Part shown: positions 18,836-27,397 of the stretch, piece by piece
Layout of the letters: every line of letters begins with the position of its first letter
Position numbering within the stretch: position 1 is the stretch's first letter
Assembly: GCA_025996865.1 (NCBI GenBank)
Contig: BNTV01000023.1
Span: 1 to 46,069 of the forward strand
Reading direction: 5' to 3'
Source of the DNA: Bacteroidia bacterium
GTDB taxonomy: Bacteria; Bacteroidota; Bacteroidia; Bacteroidales; Azobacteroidaceae
Length of the DNA stretch: 46,069 bases
Notes under the pieces: generated by a model
The model's database searches: none
Seen by the model: only the letters and a program-made list of their open reading frames with translations
Told to the model about the DNA's origin: nothing
Program-made: the position numbers and the translations under genes

Positions 18836-18930
18836 ATGGTCACATGGAACCCGCATCATTTTGGCTCCGCCGAACGTTGTTTCATGCTCTTTGGTGCAAT
18901 CTTTGCATGTGGGTTTCATTTTACCATTAC
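18836..18930. repeat. imperfect palindrome in the AbiE leader region
   Basis: GGAACCCGCAT near 18845 pairs imperfectly with ATGTGGGTTTC near 18908, with a roughly 55-nt centre containing GAACGTTG. It might be an autoregulatory site of AbiEi (which binds inverted repeats) or a cassette-type recombination site; neither can be decided here. Confidence 0.35.
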
Positions 18931-19033
18931 TTTAAATTTTGCACAAAGATATATAAAAAAATATACTTTCGTGCGTTTTTTAAAGATAATTCTACAAATC
19001 CACTACCAGCGACAACGTATAATTCCGCACTAT

Positions 19034-20113
19034 TTATAGTTTAATTTCTTTTTTAGTCTCCACCCCTTTGTCCAATCTCAATTCTTTGAGAATAGTGCGA
19101 GAGGTTTCTATGTTGTCGGAAAGGTCATAAACGGCGTTGTCCGTATTGCCGCCCAGCGTTAAAAATCCTTCGGGCATCGACACGGCAAAATAGAACTGGT
19201 CGCCGCTGAACGAGAGCATTATATCCCGGTTGTATTTGTGGCGCAACTCGGTCATTCGCAGCATCATAGCCGGTGTAAGAACGTATCGCGCCGTGATTTC
19301 GTCTGTGGCATACACGGCAAAATAGCGTTCAAATTCCACGTCTTCGAGTTGTATCAATTTGCAGTCGCCTGTGCTTTTCAGCAATTGCAGCGAACGGGCG
19401 AGGTAGTCGAGGTGCTGCTCCAAGTGGTCGGGGAAAATTACGATGCTGCCGTTGATAGCCTTTGCCAATTTCGCGTTGGCAAACAGTCCGCGAAAATCGC
19501 TCGTTACGTTTTCGACTCGTTTTGCAAATGCGCCGCCAAACATCACTTTGAACAAGGTAAGATAACCGCTGACAGTTGACTGCGAGCCTGTTTTGCGCAC
19601 CGCCAAATCCTGAATGTTCAGCCGGTGTCCGTTGAGTTCAAACACGATATTGCCGAAAATGTAGCCCGATAGTTCGTTGTGCCGCGCAATGCCGTCGAAG
19701 AAACGGCTGTCGTAAATTTGCGATAGCAATGCCTCTTTTCCTTCCAAATAACATTTGGCATCGGGGAACATTTGTTTGATGATGCGGCGCACGGCATTTT
19801 GTTCATCAGTCGTAAATTTTTTGTAGAAATAGCCCAGCCCCATACTGCCGAGCATTATCAGTGCAAAAAGCGGAATGATAACGACCAGCATTTTGTTTAC
19901 TTCCCAAAATGTGGGATTGGGGTTTGCCTCATAGTCGTGCATAAACGGCGAGCCGTTGCCCGAAAAAAACAAACCGTTGAGCGCGAAAATGCCGATAAAC
20001 CAAATGGCTGCACCACCGTAACAAATCAGTTGGCTGATTTTTAGTATTCTGCGGTTACGCGCTGCTTTTGTCAGTGTAGAATGCAGTTCTTGTTGTAATT
20101 GTTGGGCATTCAT
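19034..20113 (-). CDS. DUF3137 domain membrane protein
   Basis: 359 residues with two N-terminal membrane segments (ISQLICYGGAAIWFIGIFAL and KMLVVIIPLFALIMLGSMGL) and a soluble C-terminal part with the DUF3137 pattern (FRGLFANAKLAKAINGSIVI, LEDVEFERYFAVYATDEITARYVLTPAMM). DUF3137 genes are often paired with lemA, as here (6 nt downstream of it). The function is unknown; the pair may act together at the inner membrane. Confidence 0.85.
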   Translation of the reverse strand: MNAQQLQQELHSTLTKAARNRRILKISQLICYGGAAIWFIGIFALNGLFFSGNGSPFMHDYEANPNPTFWEVNKMLVVIIPLFALIMLGSMGLGYFYKKFTTDEQNAVRRIIKQMFPDAKCYLEGKEALLSQIYDSRFFDGIARHNELSGYIFGNIVFELNGHRLNIQDLAVRKTGSQSTVSGYLTLFKVMFGGAFAKRVENVTSDFRGLFANAKLAKAINGSIVIFPDHLEQHLDYLARSLQLLKSTGDCKLIQLEDVEFERYFAVYATDEITARYVLTPAMMLRMTELRHKYNRDIMLSFSGDQFYFAVSMPEGFLTLGGNTDNAVYDLSDNIETSRTILKELRLDKGVETKKEIKL

Positions 20114-20119
20114 ATTCTT

Positions 20120-20686
20120 TTAACTTTTAAACAACGCCCGCACATCCACATTCGCCTTTTCGCTTTCGGGAACGGTTATCAGTTCATACGGCTGATAATT
20201 CTTTATTGAAGCGATGATGTTCGATGGGAACATTTGCGCATAATTGTTGAAATCAACCGCCGCCGCGTTAAAGGTGCGCCGTGCTGCCTGCAACTGATAT
20301 TCCATATCTTCGATGGATTCTTCGAGGCGCAGGAATTGCTTGTCGGCTTTCAGTTCGGGGTAGTTTTCTACTGCTACTTTTATGTCGGCAAGTTTTTTGG
20401 ACAGTTCCGAGCCAAGTTGCATTTGCTCGTGTTTGTTGTCCGTTTGCTGCATCTGCGCACGCAGTTCGGCAATTTTGGTAAGCGTACTGTTTTCGTGCCC
20501 CACATAGTTTTGCACGGCAGCCACCAGATTCGGAATCATATCATTCCGCTGTTTAAGCATCACATCAATGCTGCTTTCGGTTTGTTTCACACGGTTGTTT
20601 TTGGCAATGAACTTATTGTAAGTTACAATAAACCAAAGCAATAGGATAACGACTATTGCTGCAATAATAATTAATGTTGTGTTCAT
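20120..20686 (-). CDS. lemA: LemA family protein
   Basis: 188 residues: one N-terminal membrane helix (LIIIAAIVVILLLWFIVTYN) followed by a long helical bundle with LemA signatures: YNKFIAKNNRVKQTESSIDV, LKQRNDMIPNLVAAVQNYVG and FNAAAVDFNNYAQMFPSNII. LemA proteins are membrane-anchored and have a helical-bundle fold of uncertain role. First gene of a two-gene operon with DUF3137. Confidence 0.95.
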   Translation of the reverse strand: MNTTLIIIAAIVVILLLWFIVTYNKFIAKNNRVKQTESSIDVMLKQRNDMIPNLVAAVQNYVGHENSTLTKIAELRAQMQQTDNKHEQMQLGSELSKKLADIKVAVENYPELKADKQFLRLEESIEDMEYQLQAARRTFNAAAVDFNNYAQMFPSNIIASIKNYQPYELITVPESEKANVDVRALFKS

Positions 20687-20922
20687 AATTTTTAATTTTT
20701 ATTCATCAGAATTCAATTTCATATCATCATTTGTTTATATATTTCGTCCATAATAATATTGAATATGTTTTTGCTGTAAAGTTAATAATTTTATTTTATG
20801 TATTTATTTTACATTTTTCTCTCGAAATTTCACTGCGAATATACACTTTTTTCCGAAACAAACAAAACAAAAAAGTGTCGTTTCCTGACAAATCCGGGCA
20901 GGTTCTGCGGAACTTCGGCTGT

Positions 20923-21036
20923 GTGGAAATTAAATTAAGACTTGAAGAAGAAAAAGACTATAGAACGGTTGAGGAATTAACCAGAGAAGCATTCTGGAAC
21001 TGGGGTACGCCCCAACTGCACATAAATTTCGTTTAA
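20923..21036 (+). pseudogene. N-terminal fragment of a GNAT acetyltransferase
   Basis: From about 20923 the frame reads VEIKLRLEEEKDYRTVEELT then REAFWN, a typical beginning of a YhbS-like GNAT protein. After AFWN it diverges and stops at 21036. Only the first ~28 residues of a ~170-residue protein remain, so it is a relic next to other gene fragments. Confidence 0.6.
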
Positions 21037-21107
21037 AAATTATGGGAACGAATTTGACAAAATATTGTAAAATATTGTATTATATTTTTTTATAAGGAGG
21101 AAAGATT

Positions 21108-21221
21108 ATGGAACAAATGAGTAAATTAATCACGGAAATCGAAGATATATTGCCGTTGACTCTTGTTGGCGGTGATATTCACCTTGAGTTGGATAATTTT
21201 GGCGATATTGACCGTAGTTAA
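21108..21221 (+). other. 37-codon ORF with an unusually strong Shine-Dalgarno
   Basis: TAAGGAGG at 21093-21100 lies 7 nt before an ATG that opens a 37-codon frame (MEQMSKLITEIEDILPLTLV...) ending at TAA 21219-21221. Strong SD sequences are rare in this phylum, which makes the site notable. The product is not recognised, and the stretch is antisense to a transposase fragment, so it could be a remnant brought in from another genome. Confidence 0.3.
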
Positions 21222-21413
21222 TGCCATATTGAAGTGAAAGTCCAACTTGTTTACAGACCTTGCCTGCGAATGTTCCATCCTGCGAATTGTTTGGCAAGGT
21301 ATCAAATAACCTTTATCATCAATTTGTTTGGGGGCTTCCTCTGCACTACCGGCTAAATGGAATCTTGTTTCGTCATCGGATACTGCCGTATAGTATGGCA
21401 TTAAAAATTCCAA
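21126..21413 (-). pseudogene. composite relic: end of an AAA-ATPase-like protein joined to a DDE transposase tail
   Basis: The frame first shows a piece of the C-terminal region of AAA-ATPase-like/PD-(D/E)XK proteins (PYYTAVSDDETRF, EEAPKQIDDKGYLIP). It then switches to HSQARSVNKLDFHFNMALTT, resembling the end of IS4-type DDE transposases from Bacteroidetes (HxQARSxxKLxFHFNxxLTxxNIAK). The order and the abrupt change indicate insertion followed by deletion. Not a functional gene. Confidence 0.5.
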
Positions 21414-21510
21414 ACACTAAACGGGTTGAACATACCGTCGGCGTCAGGAGCAAAGTAATAACCGTCATATTGGAGAGTCATCTGATTGATTGCTTTCTCG
21501 AAAGTCGTAT
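21401..21510 (-). pseudogene. middle fragment of the AAA-ATPase-like gene, shifted frame
   Basis: Reads FEKAINQMTLQYDGYYFAPD then GMFNPFSVWNF before TAA at 21403-21401. This is the LRxxYDGYHF...NPFSxxN region found in AAA-ATPase-like proteins. It lies in a different frame from the pieces on either side. Confidence 0.6.
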
Positions 21511-21764
21511 GCACGTTGAATAATGTAGGTGAAACGTTCTTCCGGAGTACGGTCTTTCTTCTCGTTCCCATAAATTGACTCCCACTGTTCTAAATATTGG
21601 TTTAATATTGCATTTAAATCCTCCGGCGTTTCATATTTTTTGGCATTCAAGTCCAAATGTAAAACAGGATATTTCTCCCATTTTGTTTCCAATTCGAAGA
21701 TGGCAAGCCCGTCAAACAATTCTTTTTTCCCTTCAAAATAGGCCTCAAAAGTAGAAATTAACAA
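21465..21764 (-). pseudogene. N-terminal/central fragment of an AAA-ATPase-like (PF09820) protein
   Basis: Reads ISTFEAYFEGKKELFDGLAI, YPVLHLDLNAKKYETPEDLN and later FTYIIQRAYDF, matching the part just after the Walker A region in Bacteroidales AAA-ATPase-like proteins of the DUF1703 group. The Walker A segment itself is missing, about 100 residues that normally follow IIxRAY are deleted, and the frame then shifts. It belongs with the two neighbouring relics to one broken gene. Confidence 0.65.
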
Positions 21765-21790
21765 ATATAAGAAATAATGCCGGATAAATG

Positions 21791-21821
21791 TTGTTTATTA
21801 TCCTCAATCTTGTTATTTTTG
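21791..21821 (+). promoter_or_regulatory. promoter of tilS
   Basis: TTG (21791-21793), 20 nt, then TATTTTTG (21814-21821), a good match to the Bacteroidetes TTTG-N19-TAnnTTTG consensus, 29 nt before the start. Confidence 0.65.
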
Positions 21822-21849
21822 TCATCTTATTCAAACAAATACCTGAGTG

Positions 21850-23166
21850 ATGTTGCAAACCGTCAAACGTTATATCGAAAAAAATAATTTATTGAATCCC
21901 GGCGACAAAATGGTTGTTGGCTTGAGCGGCGGCGGCGATTCGGTTGTTTTGCTGTCCATATTACACAGTTTGGGTTATAAATGTTTAGCCGCACATTGTA
22001 ATTTTCATCTACGGGCAGAGGAGTCCGGCAGGGATGAAAAATTTGCCGCCGATTTTGCCGCATCTTTGCCTGTTCCTTTTTTCAAACAAGATTTTGATAC
22101 ACGCGCTGCGGCAAAAGCGGGAGGAATTTCCATTGAAATGGCTGCGAGGGATTTACGTTATGAATGGTTTGAAGAATTACGGAAAAATGGAAATGCTACA
22201 GCTATTGCCGTCGCCCATCATCAAGACGATAGCATCGAAACCTTGCTGTTGAATTTGATTCGGGGGACGGGTATCAAAGGCTTGACCGGAATCAAGCCCC
22301 GAAGCGGATTGGTTGTCCGTCCTTTGCTTTGTGTTTCCAAGGTAGAAATTTTACAATATGCTCAAACTGAAAATCTTCCGTTTGTCACCGATTCGTCTAA
22401 CAATTTACCCGAATTTACCCGGAATAAAATTCGCTTGCAGGTGATTCCTTTGCTGAAAACGCTGAATCCTTCGATAAATGAAGCGTTAAGCCAAACGATG
22501 CACAATCTGAATGAAGCGGCTAAAATTTATGATGCTGAAATTGAAAAAGTCGGAAAAACAATTTTTGATGAAAAAACGGGGCAGATTAATATACCTTTGT
22601 TGAAAACTTTTCCTTCGCCGGAAACACTTCTGTTTGAGCTGTTAAAAGATTTCGGATTCAGAAAAGAAGTCGTTTTTGAGATTTACAAAGCCATTGACGG
22701 ACAACCGGGCAAAGTGTTTTATTCCCAGACTCACCGGCTCGTAAAAGACCGGGAGGCTTTTCTGCTTTTGCCGGTGGAGGATGAAAAGGCAGAAAAAAAA
22801 ACTTATTGGATTCAGCCGGATGAAACCGGTATTATTGAATTTCCTTTTCGGATGGAGATTCAGGTGCAGGAAAGGCCGCTCATACAACCGCACAAACACA
22901 TTGCTTATTTAGATAGAGACAAACTCCATTTTCCATTACTTTTGCGGAAATGGCAAGCCGGCGACAAATTTATTCCATTCGGAATGAAAGGCTTCCAAAA
23001 GCTTAGCAATTTTTTTAATAACAACAAAATCAGTAAACCCGAAAAAGAAAAAATCTGGTTATTGCTTTCCGGGGAGGACATTGTTTGGGTGGTTAATCAT
23101 CGGATTGATGACCGGTTTAGGATAGATGAGGATACAAAAAATGCTTATATCATAAGAATTTTATAA
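21850..23166 (+). CDS. tilS: tRNA(Ile)-lysidine synthase
   Basis: Converts C34 of tRNA-Ile(CAU) to lysidine using ATP and lysine, so it is essential for AUA decoding. The PP-loop is VGLSGGGDSVVLLSIL near residues 24-40; AHCNFHLRAEES and AHHQDDSIETLLLNLIRGTG are family hallmarks, followed by LVVRPLL and the TilS C-terminal domain (FPLLLRKWQAGDKFIPFGMK, KLSNFFNNNKISK). The length (438) is normal. A GTG precedes the ATG directly; the ATG is preferred. Confidence 0.96.
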   Translation: MLQTVKRYIEKNNLLNPGDKMVVGLSGGGDSVVLLSILHSLGYKCLAAHCNFHLRAEESGRDEKFAADFAASLPVPFFKQDFDTRAAAKAGGISIEMAARDLRYEWFEELRKNGNATAIAVAHHQDDSIETLLLNLIRGTGIKGLTGIKPRSGLVVRPLLCVSKVEILQYAQTENLPFVTDSSNNLPEFTRNKIRLQVIPLLKTLNPSINEALSQTMHNLNEAAKIYDAEIEKVGKTIFDEKTGQINIPLLKTFPSPETLLFELLKDFGFRKEVVFEIYKAIDGQPGKVFYSQTHRLVKDREAFLLLPVEDEKAEKKTYWIQPDETGIIEFPFRMEIQVQERPLIQPHKHIAYLDRDKLHFPLLLRKWQAGDKFIPFGMKGFQKLSNFFNNNKISKPEKEKIWLLLSGEDIVWVVNHRIDDRFRIDEDTKNAYIIRIL

Positions 23167-23173
23167 AAAGCGC

Positions 23174-23202
23174 TTGTTATAATAAAAAAATATGTATCTT
23201 TG
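23174..23202 (+). promoter_or_regulatory. promoter of rho
   Basis: TTG (23174-23176), 18 nt, TATCTTTG (23195-23202). It is followed by a 120-nt AT-rich leader before the ATG, long enough for autoregulation of rho, though no clear structure was recognised. Confidence 0.7.
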
Positions 23203-23322
23203 CACCAAAATAACCTTTATTTAGAAATTTAAATAACCTCATAAGTTTACATTAATACATTGTAAGTTGTTCACTTCATAATATGATGTATTCAATTCAA
23301 AAGAAATTTTATAATTTATTTT

Positions 23323-25497
23323 ATGCAGAAATATAATATTTTGCAACTTAAGGAAATGGAACAAAGCAACTTGGTTGCTTTAGCAAAAGAGTTAGGCTTA
23401 AAAAAAGTAGATAAGCTGGGTAAAGATGCTCTGGTGTATCAAATTCTGGATCAACAAGCCATCGTAAATGCAGCGCTTCAAGCTGCTGCGGGTAAAATTG
23501 ATGACGTAAGACCTAAACGCAGAGGACCTAAGTCGAAATTGGAAAAACAGCAAATGCTGAATAAAGCTGCCAAACCGGAAACTCCGGTTCAGCCCGTTGC
23601 AGACCAAAACAAGAATTTGCCGGAATCATCCGTAAAAACCGTTCAATCCAATGTTCAAGTTCCAAAAGAAGAAAAAGTGGAAAAGAAGGAACAAAGAAAA
23701 GAAGGAAGAGAGCATGTTCCGCAAAAAAAGCGTCCTCAGTTGAAAAGAAAAGTGGAAGAACCGGTTGCAAACGCTGTTGAAATACCTCCTGTTGCGGAGA
23801 CGCTTCAGCAAGTTCAGCAACAGGTTGTTAACCCTGTCGAAACAAAAGCGCAGCCGAAAGGAACGTACGAACCCAAGCGGAAGCGAGTTCGGATTGAAAT
23901 TCCTCAATCCATGCCGGTTATGATTAATCAAGCGCAGCAGCCGGCGCCTCGACAAGCGCAGCAAGCGGTTGAGTCTGTCAATACACCGGTTGTTGAACTT
24001 ACTGAAGCGCCGGTTACTGAGCTTGTCGAAATACCGGCTGCCGAACCTGTAAAAGTTACTGTTACCGAGTTTGTTGAAGCGCCGGCTGCCGAACCTGCCG
24101 AAGCGCCGGTTCAGAAAGAAGAAGTTCCTCCTTCGGGAAAAATAGTATTCCGGCATAATCCCGAAACAAAAACTTTGATGGATGAAGTTTTATTTGTTTC
24201 TAAAACGCCACAACCCAAACAAGCTCATCAAGCCAAAGCGGCTCAAACTCCTGCCAAGAACAATAATTTTGATAATAATAACAACAATAATAACAAAGCC
24301 CAAGCAACTCCCAATAATCAAAACAACCCAAAAGAAAAAGACAAAGAAAAAGACAAAGCCTTTGACTTTGATGGTATTTTGACGGGTACGGGCGTACTCG
24401 AAATTATTCAGGAAGGATACGGCTTTTTGCGCTCTTCGGATTACAATTACCTTTCTTCCGCCGACGATATTTACGTTTCGCAATCCCAAATCAAATTGTT
24501 CGGTTTGCGGACGGGCGACGTTGTAGAAGGGCCTATTCGTCCGCCGAAAGAAGGCGAGAAGTTTTTCCCCTTGGTAAAAGTGGATTTAATCAACGGTCTC
24601 CGTCCCGAAGAAGTGCGTGACCGTGTGCCGTTTGATCATCTGACACCTCTTTTCCCTGACGAAAAATTTCGGTTGGTAGCCAGCATGAGTCCCAAAGTCG
24701 TGGACAAAATTTCACCTCGCGTTGTGGATTTGTTTTCACCGATAGGAAAAGGACAAAGGGGTTTGATTGTAGCACAGCCAAAAACCGGTAAAACTATGTT
24801 ATTGAAAGACATAGCTAATTCCATTGCTTGGAATCACCCCGAAGTTTACATGATTGTCCTGCTGATTGACGAACGTCCCGAAGAAGTTACCGACATGCAG
24901 CGAAGCGTTGACGCCGAAGTGATTGCCTCGACTTTTGACGAACCGGCCGACAGACACGTGAAAATTGCCGAAATTGTTTTGAACAAAGCGAAACGGATGG
25001 TTGAATGTGGCCATGACGTCGTGATTCTTCTGGATTCGATTACCCGTTTGGCACGCGCCTACAATACCGTGCAACCGGCTTCGGGAAAAGTATTGTCGGG
25101 TGGTGTGGATGCCAATGCCCTTCAAAAACCCAAACGTTTCTTCGGCGCTGCGCGGAATATCGAAAACGGCGGTTCACTGACGATTATTGCTACGGCTTTG
25201 ACGGAAACCGGTTCGAAGATGGACGATGTAATCTTCGAGGAATTTAAGGGAACCGGTAATATGGAATTGCAATTAGACCGCAAACTCTCCAACAAACGGA
25301 TTTATCCGGCTGTCGATATTGTGGCTTCCAGCACGCGCCGCGACGATTTGTTGCAAGACAGAGACAACATCAATCACATGTGGATTTTGCGTAAATATCT
25401 ATCCGATATGAATAGTTTGGAAGCGATGGAATTTGTGAAAGACCGTTTGGAAAAAACTTACAGTAACGAGGAGTTTTTGGCGTCGATGAATGGTTGA
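23323..25497 (+). CDS. rho: transcription termination factor Rho with a long disordered insert
   Basis: RNA-dependent ATPase that terminates transcription. Order: Rho_N helical domain (~1-50, [20 protein letters not shown]); a disordered region (~65-345) rich in Pro/Glu/Val/Ala repeats ([20 protein letters not shown]) and Lys, with an Asn-rich run and KEKDKEKDK; the cold-shock-like RNA-binding domain (~350-425, [15 protein letters not shown]); and the ATPase core with Walker A QPKTGKT (~483-490), [24 protein letters not shown] and the Q-loop region SGGVDANAL. At 724 residues it is ~300 longer than E. coli Rho, which is usual for Bacteroidetes. In Bacteroides thetaiotaomicron the corresponding disordered region drives phase separation; this protein could behave likewise (inference). 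Confidence 0.97.
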   Translation: MQKYNILQLKEMEQSNLVALAKELGLKKVDKLGKDALVYQILDQQAIVNAALQAAAGKIDDVRPKRRGPKSKLEKQQMLNKAAKPETPVQPVADQNKNLPESSVKTVQSNVQVPKEEKVEKKEQRKEGREHVPQKKRPQLKRKVEEPVANAVEIPPVAETLQQVQQQVVNPVETKAQPKGTYEPKRKRVRIEIPQSMPVMINQAQQPAPRQAQQAVESVNTPVVELTEAPVTELVEIPAAEPVKVTVTEFVEAPAAEPAEAPVQKEEVPPSGKIVFRHNPETKTLMDEVLFVSKTPQPKQAHQAKAAQTPAKNNNFDNNNNNNNKAQATPNNQNNPKEKDKEKDKAFDFDGILTGTGVLEIIQEGYGFLRSSDYNYLSSADDIYVSQSQIKLFGLRTGDVVEGPIRPPKEGEKFFPLVKVDLINGLRPEEVRDRVPFDHLTPLFPDEKFRLVASMSPKVVDKISPRVVDLFSPIGKGQRGLIVAQPKTGKTMLLKDIANSIAWNHPEVYMIVLLIDERPEEVTDMQRSVDAEVIASTFDEPADRHVKIAEIVLNKAKRMVECGHDVVILLDSITRLARAYNTVQPASGKVLSGGVDANALQKPKRFFGAARNIENGGSLTIIATALTETGSKMDDVIFEEFKGTGNMELQLDRKLSNKRIYPAVDIVASSTRRDDLLQDRDNINHMWILRKYLSDMNSLEAMEFVKDRLEKTYSNEEFLASMNG

Positions 25498-25499
25498 AA

Positions 25500-26723
25500 A
25501 TGAACGAGAAAACAAAAATCCCGGTATTTTTCTTTTGCTGTATTCTGTTTTCGCAGTGTTTGTTTGCACAAACCCCTGTCCGTGAAAGTCTTTTTACGGA
25601 CGTTTATACAATTGATTCCGAAAAGGAAGGGGAATTGGATCTGTGCATCGACAATATCAGTTTTCTGAACAATACCGAAACCGGAGGCGATATCCAAAAA
25701 GGTTACACTTTGCCGGGTTTTCGTATCAATCCTCGTTTGACGTATTATCCGGCTTCCATGATTAAAATGGAGGCCGGTGTTTCTTTATTAAAATATTGGG
25801 GTGCAGATAAATATCCCAATTATGCCTATCGCGATATTCCCGAATGGAAAGCGTCGGGTTATCAGTTGGGATTTCATCTCCTGCCTTTCTTCAGGGCGCA
25901 GATTCAGCCTGTTCCGCAACTGAACATTGTTTTGGGACATATTTACGGAGGCGCTAACCACGGCTTGATTGAACCTTTGTATAATCCCGAACTGAATCTC
26001 ACCGCCGACCCCGAAATGGGCGCACAAATTATTCATAATTCGAGGGTAGCGCATTTTGATGCTTGGGTAAACTGGGAGACTTTTACTTTCAAAAATGAAG
26101 CGAATAATGAAGTGGTAACGGCGGGAGCTGCAACTTGTTTTCACATTACAAACCCTCAATCTTTCTTTTATTTGGGAGTCCCGATTCAGGCGGTGGTAAC
26201 TCACCACGGAGGTGAAATTGATTCTATTGACGGAGTAGCTTCTTTGGCAAATGGAGCTGCCGGTTTGCAGTTCGGTTTTAATTTCGACAATTCGGCTTTC
26301 AAGTATCTCCGTTTGAGTCTGATGGGAGCCGGTTACAAGAATTTTTATTCGGAAGAGCCGCTCTTATTTAAACAAGGTTGGGCTGCTTATTCTAATCTGA
26401 ACATCCGGATTTGGAATCTTGACCTGAAAATGAATATTTGGCGAAGCGGTAATTTTATCAATCTTTTCGGAAATCCGATTTTCGGAAATGTTTCGACTTC
26501 AAAGGAAAATTGGAATTTCCCGAGAATAGTGGTTTTGAATCCGGGTATTAAGTACGAGCAGGAATTTGGCAACGGGTTTCATCTGGGCGCTAACTTTGAA
26601 TGTCATTTTACGCCCGAATTTACAATGTATGATGGCGTTAATCCTATAAAAACGGAAAAATATTCCGGTTGGACTACCGGGGTTTTTCTGCGGATTAATC
26701 CTTCGATTGTTTTGAAGAAATGA
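25500..26723 (+). CDS. outer-membrane beta-barrel-like protein encoded after rho
   Basis: 407 residues with a signal peptide (FFFCCILFSQCLFAQ) and alternating amphipathic strands through most of its length (e.g. GFRINPRLTYYPASMIKMEA, FHLGANFECHFTPEF). No enzyme motif was recognised. An outer-membrane barrel is the likeliest fold. Its first upstream start (TTG at 25494) overlaps the rho stop; the ATG at 25500 is preferred, 2 nt after that stop, so it is probably co-transcribed with rho. Confidence 0.8.
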   Translation: MNEKTKIPVFFFCCILFSQCLFAQTPVRESLFTDVYTIDSEKEGELDLCIDNISFLNNTETGGDIQKGYTLPGFRINPRLTYYPASMIKMEAGVSLLKYWGADKYPNYAYRDIPEWKASGYQLGFHLLPFFRAQIQPVPQLNIVLGHIYGGANHGLIEPLYNPELNLTADPEMGAQIIHNSRVAHFDAWVNWETFTFKNEANNEVVTAGAATCFHITNPQSFFYLGVPIQAVVTHHGGEIDSIDGVASLANGAAGLQFGFNFDNSAFKYLRLSLMGAGYKNFYSEEPLLFKQGWAAYSNLNIRIWNLDLKMNIWRSGNFINLFGNPIFGNVSTSKENWNFPRIVVLNPGIKYEQEFGNGFHLGANFECHFTPEFTMYDGVNPIKTEKYSGWTTGVFLRINPSIVLKK

Positions 26724-26801
26724 TGACAATATGTGGGAGAAACAGATGCTTACGGTTTAATGTTAATAGTTGATAAATAAGCAAAGTAAATCAAAAGTCG
26801 T

Positions 26802-26832
26802 TTTGTAGTTTTCAAAATATTCTTTACTTTTG
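26802..26832 (+). promoter_or_regulatory. canonical Bacteroidetes promoter
   Basis: TTTG (26802-26805), 19 nt, TACTTTTG (26825-26832): an exact match to the TTTG-N19-TAnnTTTG consensus, 25 nt before the ATG of the next gene. Confidence 0.8.
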
Positions 26833-26857
26833 TCCCCAATATAAAATAAATGTGATA

Positions 26858-27391
26858 ATGAAAAAAACAGTACTGATTTTATTATTTGCCGGTTTGGCAG
26901 TTCGTGCTTTTTCTCAGATGGGAGATCTATCTGTTGGATTGAAAGGTGGTTACGTAACAAACTATGACAATTTGCTTTATGGTTTCGATGCCGCTTACAA
27001 CCTGACCGGCTCTTTGGAAATTGCTTTTACAGGACTTATGAATCCGGGTATTTCTTATAAAGACTCGTATAACACTACATATCCAACCCAAAAATTAGCT
27101 GTTTATTCCGGGAATCTGGATGCCAGATTATATCTTTTATCCTCGCGTACTTGGGGAATTGGTCCGGCATTGGGCGGGCAATATTATTCCGTCAAAGAGA
27201 TAACCGAAAATAAACCTATTAAAACCGGGACTTTCAATGTGTTCGGTTTTAACATAGGCATACACGGGAGAATCAATATCACCGATAACTTATTGGTTAA
27301 CGGCGGCTGGCGATATACCAACGCCAAAGAGGAAGCTGCCAAATATAGTTTTTTCTATTTGGGCTTGGCTTACGCTTTTCAAACGCAGTGA
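26858..27391 (+). CDS. small outer-membrane beta-barrel protein
   Basis: 177 residues: signal peptide (MKKTVLILLFAGLAVRAFSQ) then eight or so alternating strands (GDLSVGLKGGYVTNYDNLLY, LLVNGGWRYTNAKEEAAKYS) ending in the aromatic tail FFYLGLAYAFQTQ. This is the pattern of OmpW/PF13505-type small barrels. The ligand is unknown. An upstream in-frame GTG at 26852 is rejected in favour of the ATG. Its stop lies only 6 nt from the stop of the convergent glycosyltransferase gene, leaving no room for a separate terminator. Confidence 0.85.
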   Translation: MKKTVLILLFAGLAVRAFSQMGDLSVGLKGGYVTNYDNLLYGFDAAYNLTGSLEIAFTGLMNPGISYKDSYNTTYPTQKLAVYSGNLDARLYLLSSRTWGIGPALGGQYYSVKEITENKPIKTGTFNVFGFNIGIHGRINITDNLLVNGGWRYTNAKEEAAKYSFFYLGLAYAFQTQ

Positions 27392-27397
27392 TTGGCG

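Noticed and set aside
18826..19044. Short plus-strand ORFs between AbiE and DUF3137
   Set aside because: They read through a palindrome and AT-rich DNA; better explained as leader and intergenic sequence.
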